A DNA stretch of 64,000 bases, from the NCBI GenBank assembly GCA_964019155.1, contig OZ025240.1:36702473-36766472 (forward strand), in the 5' to 3' direction. Below are positions 1 to 12,767 of the stretch, piece by piece. Source of the stretch: Osedax fenrisi (Eukaryota; Annelida; Polychaeta; Sabellida; Siboglinidae). The position numbers and the translations under genes were made by a program. The notes below the pieces were generated by a model. That model made no database searches and was not told the origin of the DNA. It worked only from the letters and a program-made list of their open reading frames with translations. How positions within the stretch are numbered: position 1 is the stretch's first letter; each line of letters starts with the position of its first letter.

Positions 1-77
1 CAAATAATGAGTCATAAAATGTTAAGACTATTTATCGTTAAAGTGTCCCCCGTATTAGGTTACTTTCCCCTACTAAT
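1..77 (+). mobile_element. Right end of a TA-target MITE (family M1), cut by the window edge
   Basis: The first 77 bases closely match the right end of the element ending at 54763: both have the run aataatgagtcataa, then ttgttaaagtgtcc or a close variant, then ggttacttt and a C-rich end followed by TA. The short ORF starting at position 7 is only a translation of this terminus and is not a gene. The rest of the element lies outside the window. Confidence 0.7.
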
Positions 78-721
78 AATATTTATATGTATTACTAATT
101 ATATAATATGTAGGTATTATATTATGTTGACAATCATGTTAATACATCAATGGTATACATATTATACTACTAATAATATAATATTATACATATTTTTAAT
201 ATTTATTAAATTATATAATGTCCAATACATATTTATTTTTAGGAAATATTATTGAAGATAAATAATATGTATTATCAATATTGTTAATAATAGCATTACA
301 TTTGAATTAACATTTCATGAAGTTGATAATTGTTTATTAGTCAATACTTGTTTTATATAAAACTTTATAAAACTTTTATATACTATATATAGTCTTTAGT
401 TATATATTGACAAACTCTGGTTAATACAGTAATACCATAACTTATTATTATTTTACACGTATCTATTCGACATTTATTCGTATAACTACATTTGATGTGA
501 ACTAAACTTCGCGTTAGGGTTAGCCCCATAGGTGACAGTAGCAGCAGCTAACTCTATACAAATAACGCGTATAACACGTCACCGGAGAGAGTGAGAGAGA
601 AAGGGCGATAATTAATATTAATATAACGACATGTTAAGTGTGCATTCAATATATAGCAACTTCTGCGTACACCAAACAATGCATTAAACCTCAGGCAATG
701 CTAACACTTACTTTCAATAAT

Positions 722-770
<49 letters not shown>

Positions 771-1074
771 ATCTCGATGAATTCTAATACAATGTTTACT
801 TTACGGATATTCAATTATACATAAATCATGCATAAGTTGTTAAGTATATGAATTACACGTATATCAAGACATAACGCGCAAACAAAGGAAGACGGCCATT
901 GATTCAATGATCGATCGCTATTCAAGTGACAAATTATTTGGGGCGGTAATTCATGAGAAATTGAGAAATACGTACACATACGCAATGATGCATTACAAAA
1001 AGTGTAATATATATATATATATATACATATATATTTATATATATATGTGTATGATCATATACTCGATATGAGTG

Positions 1075-1162
<88 letters not shown>

Positions 1163-1600
1163 GTCACTTATAGTATAATATTCACGTATATTTACTATAT
1201 AGTAAATATCTGATAAAGATTTTAAATATTATTTGTCGAGTTTCAATCTATTTATATTTAGTCTACAACGATAATAGTATACATCTTTCTCGAACATTTA
1301 TTATATTTTAACAACTATGATTTACACGTATATTATTTATTACTATTCATTTAATATTATTTACATAGTATATTACTATATTATAAAATATGACGATTAT
1401 TTTTATAATACATATCATTTAATAACTCATACTTTGTACGACTGTCTACAGTACTAGATGTCTAACTATGTAAACATATAAAAGAACTATTCTATATATC
1501 ATCAATTGATATATTTCATCGGTCCCATTGAACATGAATAAGCGGGAATTTACTATATATATATCATATATATATATATATATATATACAATTGACATAA
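78..1600. other. AT-rich intergenic stretch with (TA)n tracts
   Basis: No gene is seen. The stretch holds (TA)n microsatellites at about 725-769 and 1009-1160. A short less AT-rich patch at about 500-610 contains CGCG and GAGAGAGAG runs. The Tyr/Ile-rich ORFs here are translations of (TA)n. Confidence 0.7.
1009..1160. repeat. (TA)n microsatellite cluster
   Basis: There are three blocks of alternating TA separated by short interruptions such as tgtgtatgatcatatactcg; the longest block runs from about 1078 to 1160. Confidence 0.9.
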
Positions 1601-1890
1601 TAAAACCTAAAGGAACGCTCAAATCCAGAATTGTCAAGGCTACCCTATCTTTTTTTTTTGTTAGATCAGATATGATGGAATTGCAAATTATGCTAGGAAG
1701 ATTTGAAGGTCGGCGAGGAAGAGGCAGACCACATTGCACCTGGCTAGACAATATACAAAAATATCTCTCTAAAGATATTATGAATCTCCGACTAGATGCT
1801 AGAGTCAGAGCGGGATGGAGAATAGCTACCATGGATGTCGCCAGGGGTGGTTTCGACTCGACGACACAAGGTAACAAGGTATATATATAA
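1601..1890 (+). pseudogene. Non-LTR retrotransposon (LINE) ORF2 C-terminal fragment
   Basis: The plus-strand frame ending at 1890 reads GRFEGRRGRGRPHCTWLDNI, followed about 28 residues later by RAGWRIATMDVARGG. The pattern 'GRRGRGRPxxxWLDNI ... DRxxWR' is typical of the segment after the reverse transcriptase domain in many animal LINEs. The fragment starts abruptly after a (TA)n tract near 1560 and has lost the catalytic RT part. A run of T at 1651-1659 suggests decay. The overlapping minus-strand ORF is a shadow. The LINE clade is not assigned. Confidence 0.7.
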
Positions 1891-2230
1891 TATTTAGTAG
1901 ATAGAATACATTAAGTATGAAACGTATTAATATGTGATAAGTGAGATACTATAGTATTGTTATAGTTAAAGTTAACTATAGGTATGATGTATGCGTGTAC
2001 GCATGCGCCATGAGGTGCTGATTGTTTACGGTATAAACCTATAGGTTATTCATTGTCGAGTGTGATTAATACGTAATCGTCAATATGCAATAACAGACTT
2101 AACTGAATAGTAATCGTTATAACACGATTATTTAATTCACAATCTATAAATAATATAATAAAATAAATACAATAATATAATAAAATAAATAAAAGTTTAT
2201 GAAGATATAATTTTATTTACTACTAAAAAC
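1891..2230. other. AT-rich intergenic stretch
   Basis: No gene or repeat family is recognised. A small mixed-composition patch at 1985-2110 (tacgcatgcgcc) has no reading frame of note. Confidence 0.5.
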
Positions 2231-2336
2231 TACCCATGGAGTTCAGTTGGCTAAAGTAGCAGATACAAAATTAAGAAACAAGTTCAAGCATTGTCTGTAC
2301 CAATAAAATAGGTCTTAAAATTGGAATTATAATTAC

Positions 2337-2375
<39 letters not shown>

Positions 2376-2475
2376 ATATAAAATATGATTAATCAATAAG
2401 CCAATTGTCACTCGTTAAAACTATGGCCACTTAACATGAGAGCTGATTCAAAGTAATACTTGAGCCATTTTGTTA
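2231..2475 (+). mobile_element. tRNA-derived SINE, family B, copy 1
   Basis: The head at 2236-2300 resembles a tRNA, with an A-box-like gttcagttggctaaag and a B-box-like aagttcaagcatt. Its 3' domain at 2413-2450 (cgttaaaactatggcc, then cttaacatgagagc) matches the reverse complement of segments at 14470-14525 and 45430-45480, which also lie next to tRNA-like heads. A (TA)n tract (2340-2370) has expanded inside this copy. The Pol III boxes are degenerate, so it is probably inactive. Confidence 0.6.
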
Positions 2476-4235
2476 TATGTAAACAAATCATCTAATTAAC
2501 TTGATAAGATAAAAATAAAAATAAAAAGTACATTAAAATTACGATTATTAATTTATATATATATATATATATAAATGGGCATGCATAAACCAAGGTGTTT
2601 TATTATTAAATGTAAACCCAATGTTAATTTGTGTCCATGTCGATGTGGGTATCAATTCATATATATTTTGTCTTCCATATTTTTGTTTATTTTTTTTTGT
2701 TTACCTAATAAATAGATAGTCAGATAATCTATATATTTTACATAAAATACAATAGAGTATAGCTTATATAGCTTATATAATTGTATAAAGGTACAAATGT
2801 TAATCATATTATGTCACAATGCGCGTTTACAATCGCGTATATATATGATATAATATTTTGTAATTAATATTGTGTGATATATAAATTATCTAATTTAATA
2901 ATTTATTAATGTAATATAAGATAGAATATAATGTAATTTATATTTATAAAAACACCCATAGGAAAGCATAGTAAGTTGCACATGTTTAACCGGTTACGGT
3001 TCTTGACCTCGATACAATACCATATCGATATGGGTAAACACAAACGTTATATTGTTATGTTATTATATCTCATCATAACTAGATTTTTTATATTTATAGA
3101 AACAATATATATATATATATATATAAAGGGATAACAAAATAATTTAACATATTATTTCATTAAATTCAAATAAAATGTATAAATAAAACATATCCTTGAA
3201 AGTCATTAAAATAATAAAAACCGGGTTAATATTTTAAAATTAAACGACACGTTATGGATATATAACATATAAATAATATAGTATGTATACATACAGTATA
3301 CTATAAGGGCCCTGCTGTGTATATGGATATACATGAATATACTATAATATTATTATTATATATATACGTAATTTTTTCTAATTTTTTATAATGTAAGTTA
3401 TTTTATAATTTATTTTTATATATTTAATTTATGAAAAATAAATAATATATATTTGATTTTAATACATATATATATATATATATATATAATATTAATTTGT
3501 TGTGTATTAACATGTAACCTAAAGTTGAACCTATACATGATGCACGTTAGCAACCTATATAGTGTAATGTTATGTAATCCTACCCCACGTTTTCTGAAGT
3601 ATATTAGTATATTATTATTTAATAAGAGACATATGTATGAGGTATATACCTACTACATATTAGGAATTATAATCATACATTTTTTATGAAATATTTATAA
3701 TTTTGATTGATTAAATATAATCTCTATGACATATATGTCAGTAAATATATAGTAATACACGAATAACAGAGCATATGTGTCGCGTATGTGTGTGTGTGTA
3801 TTTGATAGGATAAGTGAGAACTCGGGCATGAATGCAGGTACTTCAAACACTCATTCAAACATTAATATTGCTATAGATACTTATATATATAAATTATCAA
3901 ATAATATATATATACATGTGTGTGTATGTATGTGCGTGTGCGTGTGTGTTTTTGTATGTGTGTATGTTTGTGTGTGCGTTTGTTCGTAGGTGTGCGCCTG
4001 TATATGTGTATACACATATATGTGTGTGAGAAAGTATATATATATATATATTCAACTATAAATCTGTATAACTGTATAAACTATAGTGTATAGATTCATT
4101 AATATGTCAATTATACGCTGTATTGGTTATATTTATACAAACATTTATATATATGAATCATATATATTATTATTATATATATATACGTATTTATTATTAG
4201 ATCAATATCATATATCGATATTTAGCATATATATT

Positions 4236-4277
<42 letters not shown>

Positions 4278-4559
4278 TTTAAATATCATTATTATCATAT
4301 ATATATATATATTAGTAAGTTAATATATATTAGTTAATTAGTATATATATATCAGTATATATTATTTAGTTAGTATACTAACTATAGTTGTAATATGTAA
4401 ATATTAACATTATCAGTATATCACCATATATGGTAATATATTACCACTCTATCGGCACCATATTAATTTTATATGTATTTAGTATGTTAATCATTCTATA
4501 AATATTGAAACCCTAAACAATTGATAACCTATGAATTTAAATGATAACAATTGTTATTA
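2476..4559. other. AT-rich intergenic stretch, no gene seen
   Basis: The stretch is mostly A/T with several (TA)n tracts (about 2557-2572, 3106-3125, 3468-3488, 4242-4274). Repeated tatata/ttatat text gives only low-complexity ORFs. Nothing coding is recognised. Confidence 0.6.
3783..4030 (+). repeat. Interrupted (TG)n repeat
   Basis: tgtgtgtgtg at 3786-3799 and a longer interrupted tract at 3916-4030 (gtgtgtgtatgtatgtgcgtgtgcgtgtg and variants) form the Cys/Val-rich ORF that ends near 3989. It is a simple repeat. Confidence 0.8.
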
Positions 4560-4567
4560 GTTATAAC

Positions 4568-4929
4568 TAGTGATGGGAATAAAACCCATTTTAAGGTTTC
4601 GATACGGTTTCAGTTTCAAAGACAAGGGTTTCAAAACAGTTTCAATTTCAAAGATAGTGGTTTCGAAACGGTTTCAGTTTCAATATATGTATTTAGATAA
4701 TAATACATTTTTAAATACGGTATATTTGATATATTAAATTTATATATTAACATAGTTAAATTTTTTAATGTAAATTCTGAATTACTCGAAAAATACTCGA
4801 AATTACTCGCAATTACTCGAAACCTACTCGGAACCGACTCGATATTACTCGAAACCGACAGGGATCGTAATTTGGAAATTTCAAATAATCGAAACCGCTC
4901 GAAAATTACTCGACTCGATCCCATCACTA
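4568..4929. mobile_element. hAT-type MITE with perfect 8-bp target duplication
   Basis: The inverted ends are tagtgatgggaat at 4568 and cgatcccatcacta ending at 4929. They are flanked on both sides by the identical 8-mer gttataac (4560-4567 and 4930-4937). An 8-bp target duplication with TAGNGATG-type ends is the hallmark of hAT transposons. The inside holds short tandem motifs: gtttcaatttcaaa variants on the left and attactcgaaa variants on the right. There is no transposase, so it is non-autonomous. The minus-strand ORF inside is a by-product of these repeats. Confidence 0.88.
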
Positions 4930-5269
4930 GTTATAACTAGTTAATAGTATACTGTTAATAGTATACTATTAACAACTATTAATAGTTACTAGCGCGTACT
5001 ATATGACCCGCTTACCGTACGCTAGCAGCAAACGCCTAACATACACCTAATATACACCTAATACACGTATGTATAACCGAGGTTTACTCTAGTTACATAT
5101 TATAATCATTCGTAATTTGAGATTATTCGATCGGTTCTATTAGAAGATATGAGGAGCCAACTTTTGAATACATATATATATATATATACCTAAACCCTTC
5201 AACGAATTATTAATGAAGAACATTCTTGAATAACATGTAGGGTGTTTATACATATGTATACCTAGTGGC

Positions 5270-5585
5270 CAGACCCTATCATGCATTGACTACGAGTTCA
5301 TCTTCCTTCGTCTCATCCACCCCTCTCACCTAGCGTCTATAGTTGTTGTATACCGGATACGGGCAACGCGTGCTAAAGTCTCGTTTAGCGCGGCGTCTTC
5401 TCACGTCGCGTAAGGCTATGATTATCTTGTCCTGGACACAATGGTCATCTGGCCACACCGGCGCGACCACTTAACTTGCGCTATTTATAAATGCCAGAAG
5501 GCACGTGATTCGATGTCCGCCCATTTCCCGCGCGGGCGCACAGATGATGCGGATCTAGCTAGATGCAACCTATAGGTATAGCCAC
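5270..5585. promoter_or_regulatory. CpG-rich island, candidate regulatory DNA
   Basis: This block is far richer in G/C and CpG than its surroundings. It contains E-box cacgtg (5502-5507), agcgcggcgtc, gcgcgcggg-type runs and catctggcc. No convincing exon was found; a minus-strand open stretch of about 45 codons across it has no recognisable family. Regulatory function is inferred only from composition. Confidence 0.35.
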
Positions 5586-5587
5586 TG

Positions 5588-5596
5588 ATAGTAGTG

Positions 5597-5656
<60 letters not shown>

Positions 5657-5669
5657 GTAGTGGTAGCGG
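5588..5669 (+). repeat. (TAG)n microsatellite
   Basis: A nearly pure tagtag tract with one tta and two tgg interruptions. Confidence 0.95.
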
Positions 5670-5897
5670 TGAAGCATTGTTCGTAGCGGTGTACTGATCC
5701 GTTGTTCCTCCGATGAGATGAGATAGTCGATGTATACCGACTATAGTCGAGATAAATTTAACAGTGATTGATTCGAACTAGGAAGACATACACGTTAGAT
5801 ACATGGCTCAATACACTCACTACGTGCACTGCTCTCAATCACATCTAAATTAGCACCCGCAAACAATCGACAATCAACAATACATAGTCAAATCCAT

Positions 5898-5935
<38 letters not shown>

Positions 5936-7391
5936 ATGAAACGTACATATAACTCAGCATTATATATCATTATAAGTCTGAATATAACTACAAATATTGT
6001 CTGTATAATATTAAACATATTATGAAAAATGTACTAAGTGTAGATAATTATTGACTAGGTAATAATACATTTCATAAGAAAACAAATATTTTGATATAAT
6101 TTATATTAACAATTTTCTATATTATTTATAATGAAATTCCGCTATGGATTATTCTAGAATAACGCCTACAGCTAATCAATAGCATTTATACAATAAAACC
6201 AACAAGTTTCGCTATAGCGATCACTATAGTTTACATGAAAATAAAGATTATAAAGATTAAAGTTATCATTGTTTTAAATAATTAAATTAATAAATTATGA
6301 CTATTGAAAAACAGTGTTATAATATAATCATTATTTTATTAGAAATAGGTAGTGTTCTATGAGTATGTTTTGTATGATTTATATATGTTTAAACACTTTT
6401 TTAAACAATTTTTTAAAGACCGAGAATCCCCTTAAAACATGGACCCGGAGCGGCGTCGAAGGAAAATGAGAACTATTTATTTATAAGTAGTGATTTAATT
6501 ATAAATACCGACCCAATTAACAATTTAAATCAAGATTACAAGAAATGTTAATGATACACAGCGATATATTTCGAGTTTTAGTTAAAGTATGATTATTGTG
6601 TAATTATTTTAATTGTGATCAAACGAATTTCGAAAATACGTTATAAAAAATACTTCTGAGTAATTTTTATATTGTCAGATCTGAATCATAATTTATGAAT
6701 CAGTATATTATCATATTAGTATTTAATATTATAATAATGAATGATTGATATGTTTACTATAAATATATGATATGATATGGTAGTATAATATAGTAGTATA
6801 TATATATAGCATTCAGAGTATATTAATCTATATATAATCATATTATAACTATTAGTAATAGTATACTAATCTATGATTGATATGATATATCATATCAATT
6901 ATATATAATATAATATAATATATAAATTATATATAATATAAATACATGGTATAATATTACATATAATTAATATATTATTAATAATAATTAATCATTATAT
7001 AAAGAATAATATTATCACCAGTATTTTAAGTATTATTATATATATTAAAATATAACTTAATAATAAATTAATATAAACTATATGTATTAATATATATTTA
7101 ATTAAAATATATATAATACAAATATTTTAAAAGTGTATATTTTGATACGAATATACATTATAAATAATACATTTGTCCGAAATAACAGCCCAATTAGATG
7201 GCGCTATTCATGTTTATACGCTATTCAACATTTCGAATAATTTTATATTTTATTGAGAAAAATGTTTCGCAATAAATCATTATTGATATATTATTAATAC
7301 ATGACTTGTATCATATGATTATTAATTTCTAAATCATTAATTATCACAAACACTATATATCAACCTTTTTTTTAAATTATTTTTCATATTA
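5670..7391. other. AT-rich intergenic stretch
   Basis: No gene is seen. (TA)n lies at 5899-5935, and palindromic A/T text such as tatgatatgatatatcatatca occurs at about 6870-6900. Confidence 0.5.
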
Positions 7392-7842
7392 CAGTAAACT
7401 CTCGGTAAGTCGGACTACGGATAAGTCGGAATTTTCGATAAGTCTGACACATTTAGTTGGTTTGGTTGAATTTGTATCTAGTTCCATGTTAGATAATCGG
7501 ATAAGTCGGATTAGTTGGATTGGACAAGTCGGACTTTTCTATAAGTCGGACACATATTATTGTCATTTTTATGATTTTATACTGGATAAGACGGAATTTT
7601 TATAAATTATCAGAAATATTTACTTTAAATAATGAATATTATAATTTTAATAAGTTATATTATTGAATATAACATTTATGTTGTTGATTGTTGCATAATT
7701 CCACATTTCAGTAACCCTTTAACTCACGCTGCGCATCTCATATATTATTTGCATGATATTCTGAATCTCGGATAAGTCGGACATCTCGCTAAGTCGATAC
7801 TTTTCCTGGTCCCTTCGAGTCCGACTTATCGGGACTTGACTG
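7392..7842 (+). mobile_element. pogo/Tigger-type MITE (family P1), copy 1
   Basis: The inverted ends are cagtaaactctcggtaagtc at 7392 and the complement of cagtcaagtcccgataagtc ending at 7842, with TA duplicated on both sides (7390-7391, 7843-7844). CAGT termini and a TA target site are typical of pogo/Tigger Tc1-mariner elements. The motif ataagtcggac or close variants occurs about nine times, mostly near the ends. A second copy in reverse orientation lies at 35561-36015. There is no transposase. Confidence 0.88.
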
Positions 7843-8217
7843 TACAATATAATAATATATAAATAAAAATAAAATATAATAATACAACTTTAATAATAAG
7901 GTTAATTAATTATTATAATTAAATATTGTTATACAATATTTATTGATATATGAATTTTATTAATTCGTGATCTACATTTTTAAATAGTTCAAATTGCTCG
8001 AGAAGTTAAAATATTAGAATATATAATCAATTTAGTTATCTTTGAATAGCTAAATTCTATAGAATTTCAAATATTGAAAATATAGTCCTCGAGAATATGA
8101 CATCAGTGTTCATTAAATGAATCGATACATTATATTTACATTTCGATTTATTGTGTATTATTATTTATTATATAAGGTTATTCGTTTCATACTCAGCTAC
8201 TGTTTTTAGTAACTTTA

Positions 8218-8263
<46 letters not shown>

Positions 8264-8405
8264 TTTTAATATCATATTTCAGATTATAAATTTAATGTTA
8301 TAAATAATTAAATATGAATTATGTAAATGCGTAAATAGTAACACTAAATAACATTAATAATTTGTAGTTATTCATTAAAATGTGCTAAATAGAAATACAT
8401 AAACT

Positions 8406-8448
<43 letters not shown>

Positions 8449-8500
8449 TATTCATATATATAATTGATATATTAGCTTATTGGACAATACATATTCGTAC
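7843..8500. other. AT-rich intergenic stretch with two (TA)n tracts
   Basis: (TA)n lies at about 8222-8260 and 8409-8446. No gene is seen. Confidence 0.6.
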
Positions 8501-9060
8501 TATTTTAGATTGGCACCTAGATAAGTCACGCATGCTTACAAGTATATCACATACACACACTCTTTCGTGTGCGAGGGCCACTTCTATAGAGATGTCCATC
8601 TCTAGTTCACTGGTCAGTTCGGTGTTGCGGCCAGCTTGATATATGGTAATCGGTTGTGGTGGCGGTGAATGGGGGTTGTGGCGGTGAATGGGGGTGAATG
8701 GGGGTGAATGGGGGTTGTGCGGTCAACGAGGGTAACCATACGTTATACACTCGCCACTGACCACTAGTATTGTACGCTGTGGTCATTGTCCGGACCATAG
8801 TACAACGCCGCACCGGCTATCTCATAGTGTGCGGATCACCGATATCGTACGGAGATGTGCGCGTGTGTGTGTGTGTGTTCCAATTAGTGGTGCGTATTTA
8901 ATTACACGAGTGTGCGGTTCACACTATGCGCCACTGTGCGAGTCTGCGCGAAACATACCTATCTATTAACTCCGAATCATGTAAAGTTAACAATTCAGTG
9001 ACTTACTGCTCCCTCTTCTCTCTTCCATTATACCGTTTGTACTGTATGCATAGTTTTACT
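8500..9060. promoter_or_regulatory. CpG-rich island, candidate regulatory DNA
   Basis: The block has mixed composition with gcgtgtgtgtgtgtgtg at 8858-8877, cggatcaccgatatcgtacgg, and a G-rich minisatellite (listed separately). The ORFs across it on both strands lack family similarity and overlap one another, so coding is not supported. Function is inferred from composition only. Confidence 0.3.
8653..8720 (+). repeat. Short minisatellite, GGTGAATGGGG unit
   Basis: gcggtgaatgggggttgtgg, then gcggtgaatggg, ggtgaatggg, ggtgaatggg and ttgtgcgg: a tandem 10-11 bp unit with G-runs on the plus strand. Confidence 0.85.
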
Positions 9061-10019
9061 TATTTATTGTATTTATGCCATAACATGATTTAATATAATC
9101 GATGTAGGAATATATTGTTCGTGATTTGTAAATATAATATTATATAATATACATATATTATATTTATAATACATTTCGATATTAAATATTTATTAAATAA
9201 TCATATAAATATATACCGGATATGTGTTTATAAATGTATATACGTTATTAATGCAATATTGCGACGATGACATCGATATCTTCAGAGATTACGCGGATGA
9301 TGATGATGATGAGGAGGAGGATGAAGAGGAGGATGGTATTACCCTTCCACCACATGATGATGATAATCCTTTGTTGGCGACCACTATTATCACTCGGTTA
9401 TTACTATTACGCAATATTACAATGATGATCTGGGCGTATCATCACGCTAGGTGTCGCCTTACAGCGGCGGGAATGTAGTACGCGCATGAGCAGATCACAC
9501 AAAATAAGTAGCCGTCGGTATTGTTATACTGTTTGATTGTTTTGTGGGCATCAAACAAACACTGTTATTATTATTCTGCATCGGTATAACACAATACGCG
9601 TATTATTTACATGATCACGAGACATGCTATCTCGTCTAATAAACGTTATTGTATTGGCTGTTATGTGTCTAGTAATATATACAGTAAGGAACGTACAGTG
9701 TACGTCGTACACATACACACACGCAAACGCACGCAAACTAAACAGTGCACACATACATATAGGGGAGTTTAGCGACAACCTAGAGATCTCCTAAAATATA
9801 ATTCCAATCAAAAAATAATTAATAAATGAAATATTAACAATATAATTCTAATTCATATAATTATAATTTTTTTTTAAATAATTATATTTTTTTAAATTAT
9901 ATACAAATAACTGATTTTTTCGTTACAACTTAAACAACGTACAATATCGATTCTCAATCATTTAAAAATGTAGGTATTTTAAATATTTTATCTATTATAT
10001 AAAAGAAAGTCTATTTAAT

Positions 10020-10054
<35 letters not shown>

Positions 10055-10055
10055 A
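9061..10055. other. Intergenic stretch with an acidic-repeat ORF
   Basis: An 84-codon plus-strand ORF (9224-9478) contains a GAT/GAG run giving about 15 consecutive Asp/Glu residues. It has no recognised domain and no clear splice context. It could be a trinucleotide repeat in noncoding DNA or a stray exon; neither can be decided here. The rest is AT-rich with (TA)(TG) at 10020-10054. Confidence 0.35.
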
Positions 10056-12767
10056 TCTGGTGAGGTAACTCGAGAACCGGGGTACGTCGCGAAAATATTT
10101 TATACCCGATCTTAATAAATTTGCAACAGTATGGTCTTGGTCCGGAAAATTTTTTGAATTTTATACCGCGTACCCCAGAAAAACCTGAAAAATTGACTTT
10201 TTGCCATTAAAATGATTTTTTGTCGTCCAAAATCTTCGGCGTCGCATTTTTGAAATATTTTTTTTACATTTTTTCGAACTATTTTTTTGAATTTTTTTTG
10301 ATTTTTTTTTGAAATTTTTGGAAATTTTGGAAATTTTTTGAAATATTTTTGAAATATTTTTGACATTTTTTGAAATATTTTTGAAGTTTTTTTTAAATAT
10401 TTTTAAACATTTTTTTGAAATTTTTTTAAAATATATTTTGTAATATTATTTATATTTTTTGTATTTTAAAAAATATTATTTGAAATAATTTTTTATATTT
10501 TTCAACTATTCGTTGAAATATTATTATTTTAAGATATAATTAAAATATTATAATTATATAATAAATATATAAATATTATAAGATATAATAATATACTTTC
10601 TAAAATATTTGTAGAACATTTATAAAAAATATATTTTGTAATATTTGGAAATATTTGTTGTATACTAGGAATACAGAATCAGGAATAACTATAATTAATA
10701 AATAATAGATAGGCAAACAATCAAAAATCGATCAACGCAGGGTGCGGTTTGGGTTTTCGATATTTATTAAGTACTATTTTGTAATATTGGAAATATGTGT
10801 TGTATTTTTTTAAATATTATTTGAAATATTTTTGAAATATTTTTCCACTAATTTTTGAGATATTAATATTTGTATAAATTTGTTTGAATTTTAGCAACAA
10901 TTTATGTTATTGTATATGTAAAGCAGAATCATGAATAGCCATAAATAATAAATAATAGATAGGTAAGCTATCAAACAACGAGTAAAGCAAAGTTGGGTAC
11001 GGCAAGAAATTCCAAATCAGGAATAGTTATAATTAATAAATGATAGATAGGCAAATAATAAAAAACCGAGCAACGCCGATTTGGAACTGTTTGGGTTTAG
11101 GTTTTCAACATATTTTGGAATATTTGAAATATCTGTTGTATTTTTTGAAATATTTTTTATCTAATTTTTTAAATATTAAAAAAAATATGTTTCTACATAT
11201 GTTTAATTTTATTTAATTGTATATACTAGAAATGTAGGATCAGGAATAGCTCTAATTAATAAATAATAAATAGGCAAACAATCAAAAACCGATAAATGTC
11301 GAGTCGAGTACTGTTTGGATTTGGGTTTAGGTTTGAGTTTTCGACATTTTTTTAAAACATATTTTGTAATATTTTAAATATTTTTTGTATTTGTTAGCAA
11401 TTATATATTTTAGAATAATCAGGAATAGCTATAATTAATAAAAATAAATAGTCAAACAATCAAAAACCTAGCAACGCCGGGTAGGGTATGACTGCTAATA
11501 TGTTGAAATATTTTTTATATTTAAAAAATATTTTTAGACACTTTTTAAAAATATATTTTATAATATTTTAAAGTATTTTTGTATTTTTGTATTTTTACAA
11601 AATATTTTACGAATAAGTCTTAAAAAGAACAACGCTAGATCTACATCGGATACAGTTAGATTTATTAAATATTAGTTAGAAGACAACAATTAAAGAATAG
11701 CTATGCATAATTAGGAATAACTATAATTAATAATTGATAGGCAAATAATAAAAAAACGAGCAACGTCGGGTTGGGTTCGGCAAACAATTCTAAATCAGGA
11801 ATAGTTATAATTAATAAAGTATAGATAGGCATATAATTAAAAACCGATCAACGCCGTTTTGGGACGGTTTGGGTTTGGGTTTTCAACATATTTTGTAATA
11901 TTTGAAATATTTGTTGTATTTTTTAAAATATTTTTTGAAATATTTGTTCACTAATTTTTTAAATATTATAAACAATATTTTTCTATATTTGTTTGTATTT
12001 TAAATAAACTTTATTTAATTGTATATACTAGAAATATAGAATCAGAAATTGCCCTAATTAATAAATAATAAATAATAGATAGGCAAACAAACAAAAACCA
12101 AGAAATGCCGGGTCGGGTATGGTTTGTTTTTAAAACATATTTTGTAATATTTTATATATTTTTTTGCAATTTTTAGCAATTATATATTTTAGAATAATCA
12201 GGAATAGCTATAATTAATAAAAAAAATTAATAGGCATTAAAAATCAGGTATGGCTACTAATATGTTGAAATATTTTTTATATTTCTTAAAATATTTTTAA
12301 ACACTTTTTAAAAATATATTTTGTAATATTTTAAATTATTATTTGTAATCTTACCAAATATTTTACAAATAATCTTAAAAACGAACAACGCTGAGTCTAC
12401 ATCGGATACAGTTAGAATTAGTAAATATTAGTTAGAAGAAAACAATTAAATATTAGCTAAGTATAATCAGGAATAGCTACAATTAATAGGCAAATAATCA
12501 AAAACCTAGCAACGCAGGGTAGTGTACGGTTTGTGTTTGGGTTTAGGTTTGGGTTTTAGACATTTTTTTAAAACATATTTTTTAATATTTGAAATATTTG
12601 TTGTATTTTTTAACATATTATTTGAAAATGTTTTCTACTTTGTTTTGTATGTCAGCTAACATTTATTTTATTATATATATCAATTAAGAATCAGGAATAG
12701 CTATAATTAATATATAATATATAGGAAAATAATCAAAACCGAGCAACGCTGGGTCGGGTACGGCTAG
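10056..12767 (+). mobile_element. Helitron-like element built of a degenerate repeat, copy 1
   Basis: The candidate 5' end is TC in 'gtgta|tctggtgagg' at 10056. The 3' end is gagcaacgctgggtcggg, then tacggctag, ending in CTAG at 12767. A CTRR-type 3' end preceded by a G/C-rich hairpin-capable stretch is the usual Helitron terminus. Inside, a unit reading 'caggaatagctataattaat ... ataggcaaataatcaaaaaccgagcaacgc', followed by 'gggtttgggttt' and a T-rich 'tttgaaatatttt' stretch, recurs about ten times with varied spacing. There is no Rep/helicase ORF, so it is non-autonomous. The Lys/Phe-rich ORFs are low-complexity translations. Confidence 0.6.

Noticed and set aside
4631..4927. 98-codon minus-strand ORF
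   Set aside because: It lies wholly inside a hAT MITE and reflects its short internal repeats.
5290..5470. Minus-strand open stretch (about 45 codons) reading LRDVRRRRAKRDF with AG and GT near its ends
   Set aside because: It ends in an in-frame stop at the would-be donor and matches no known family.
9224..9478. 84-codon ORF with a long Asp/Glu run
   Set aside because: The acidic run is a GAT/GAG trinucleotide repeat; no domain, no clear splice sites and no neighbouring coding text were found.
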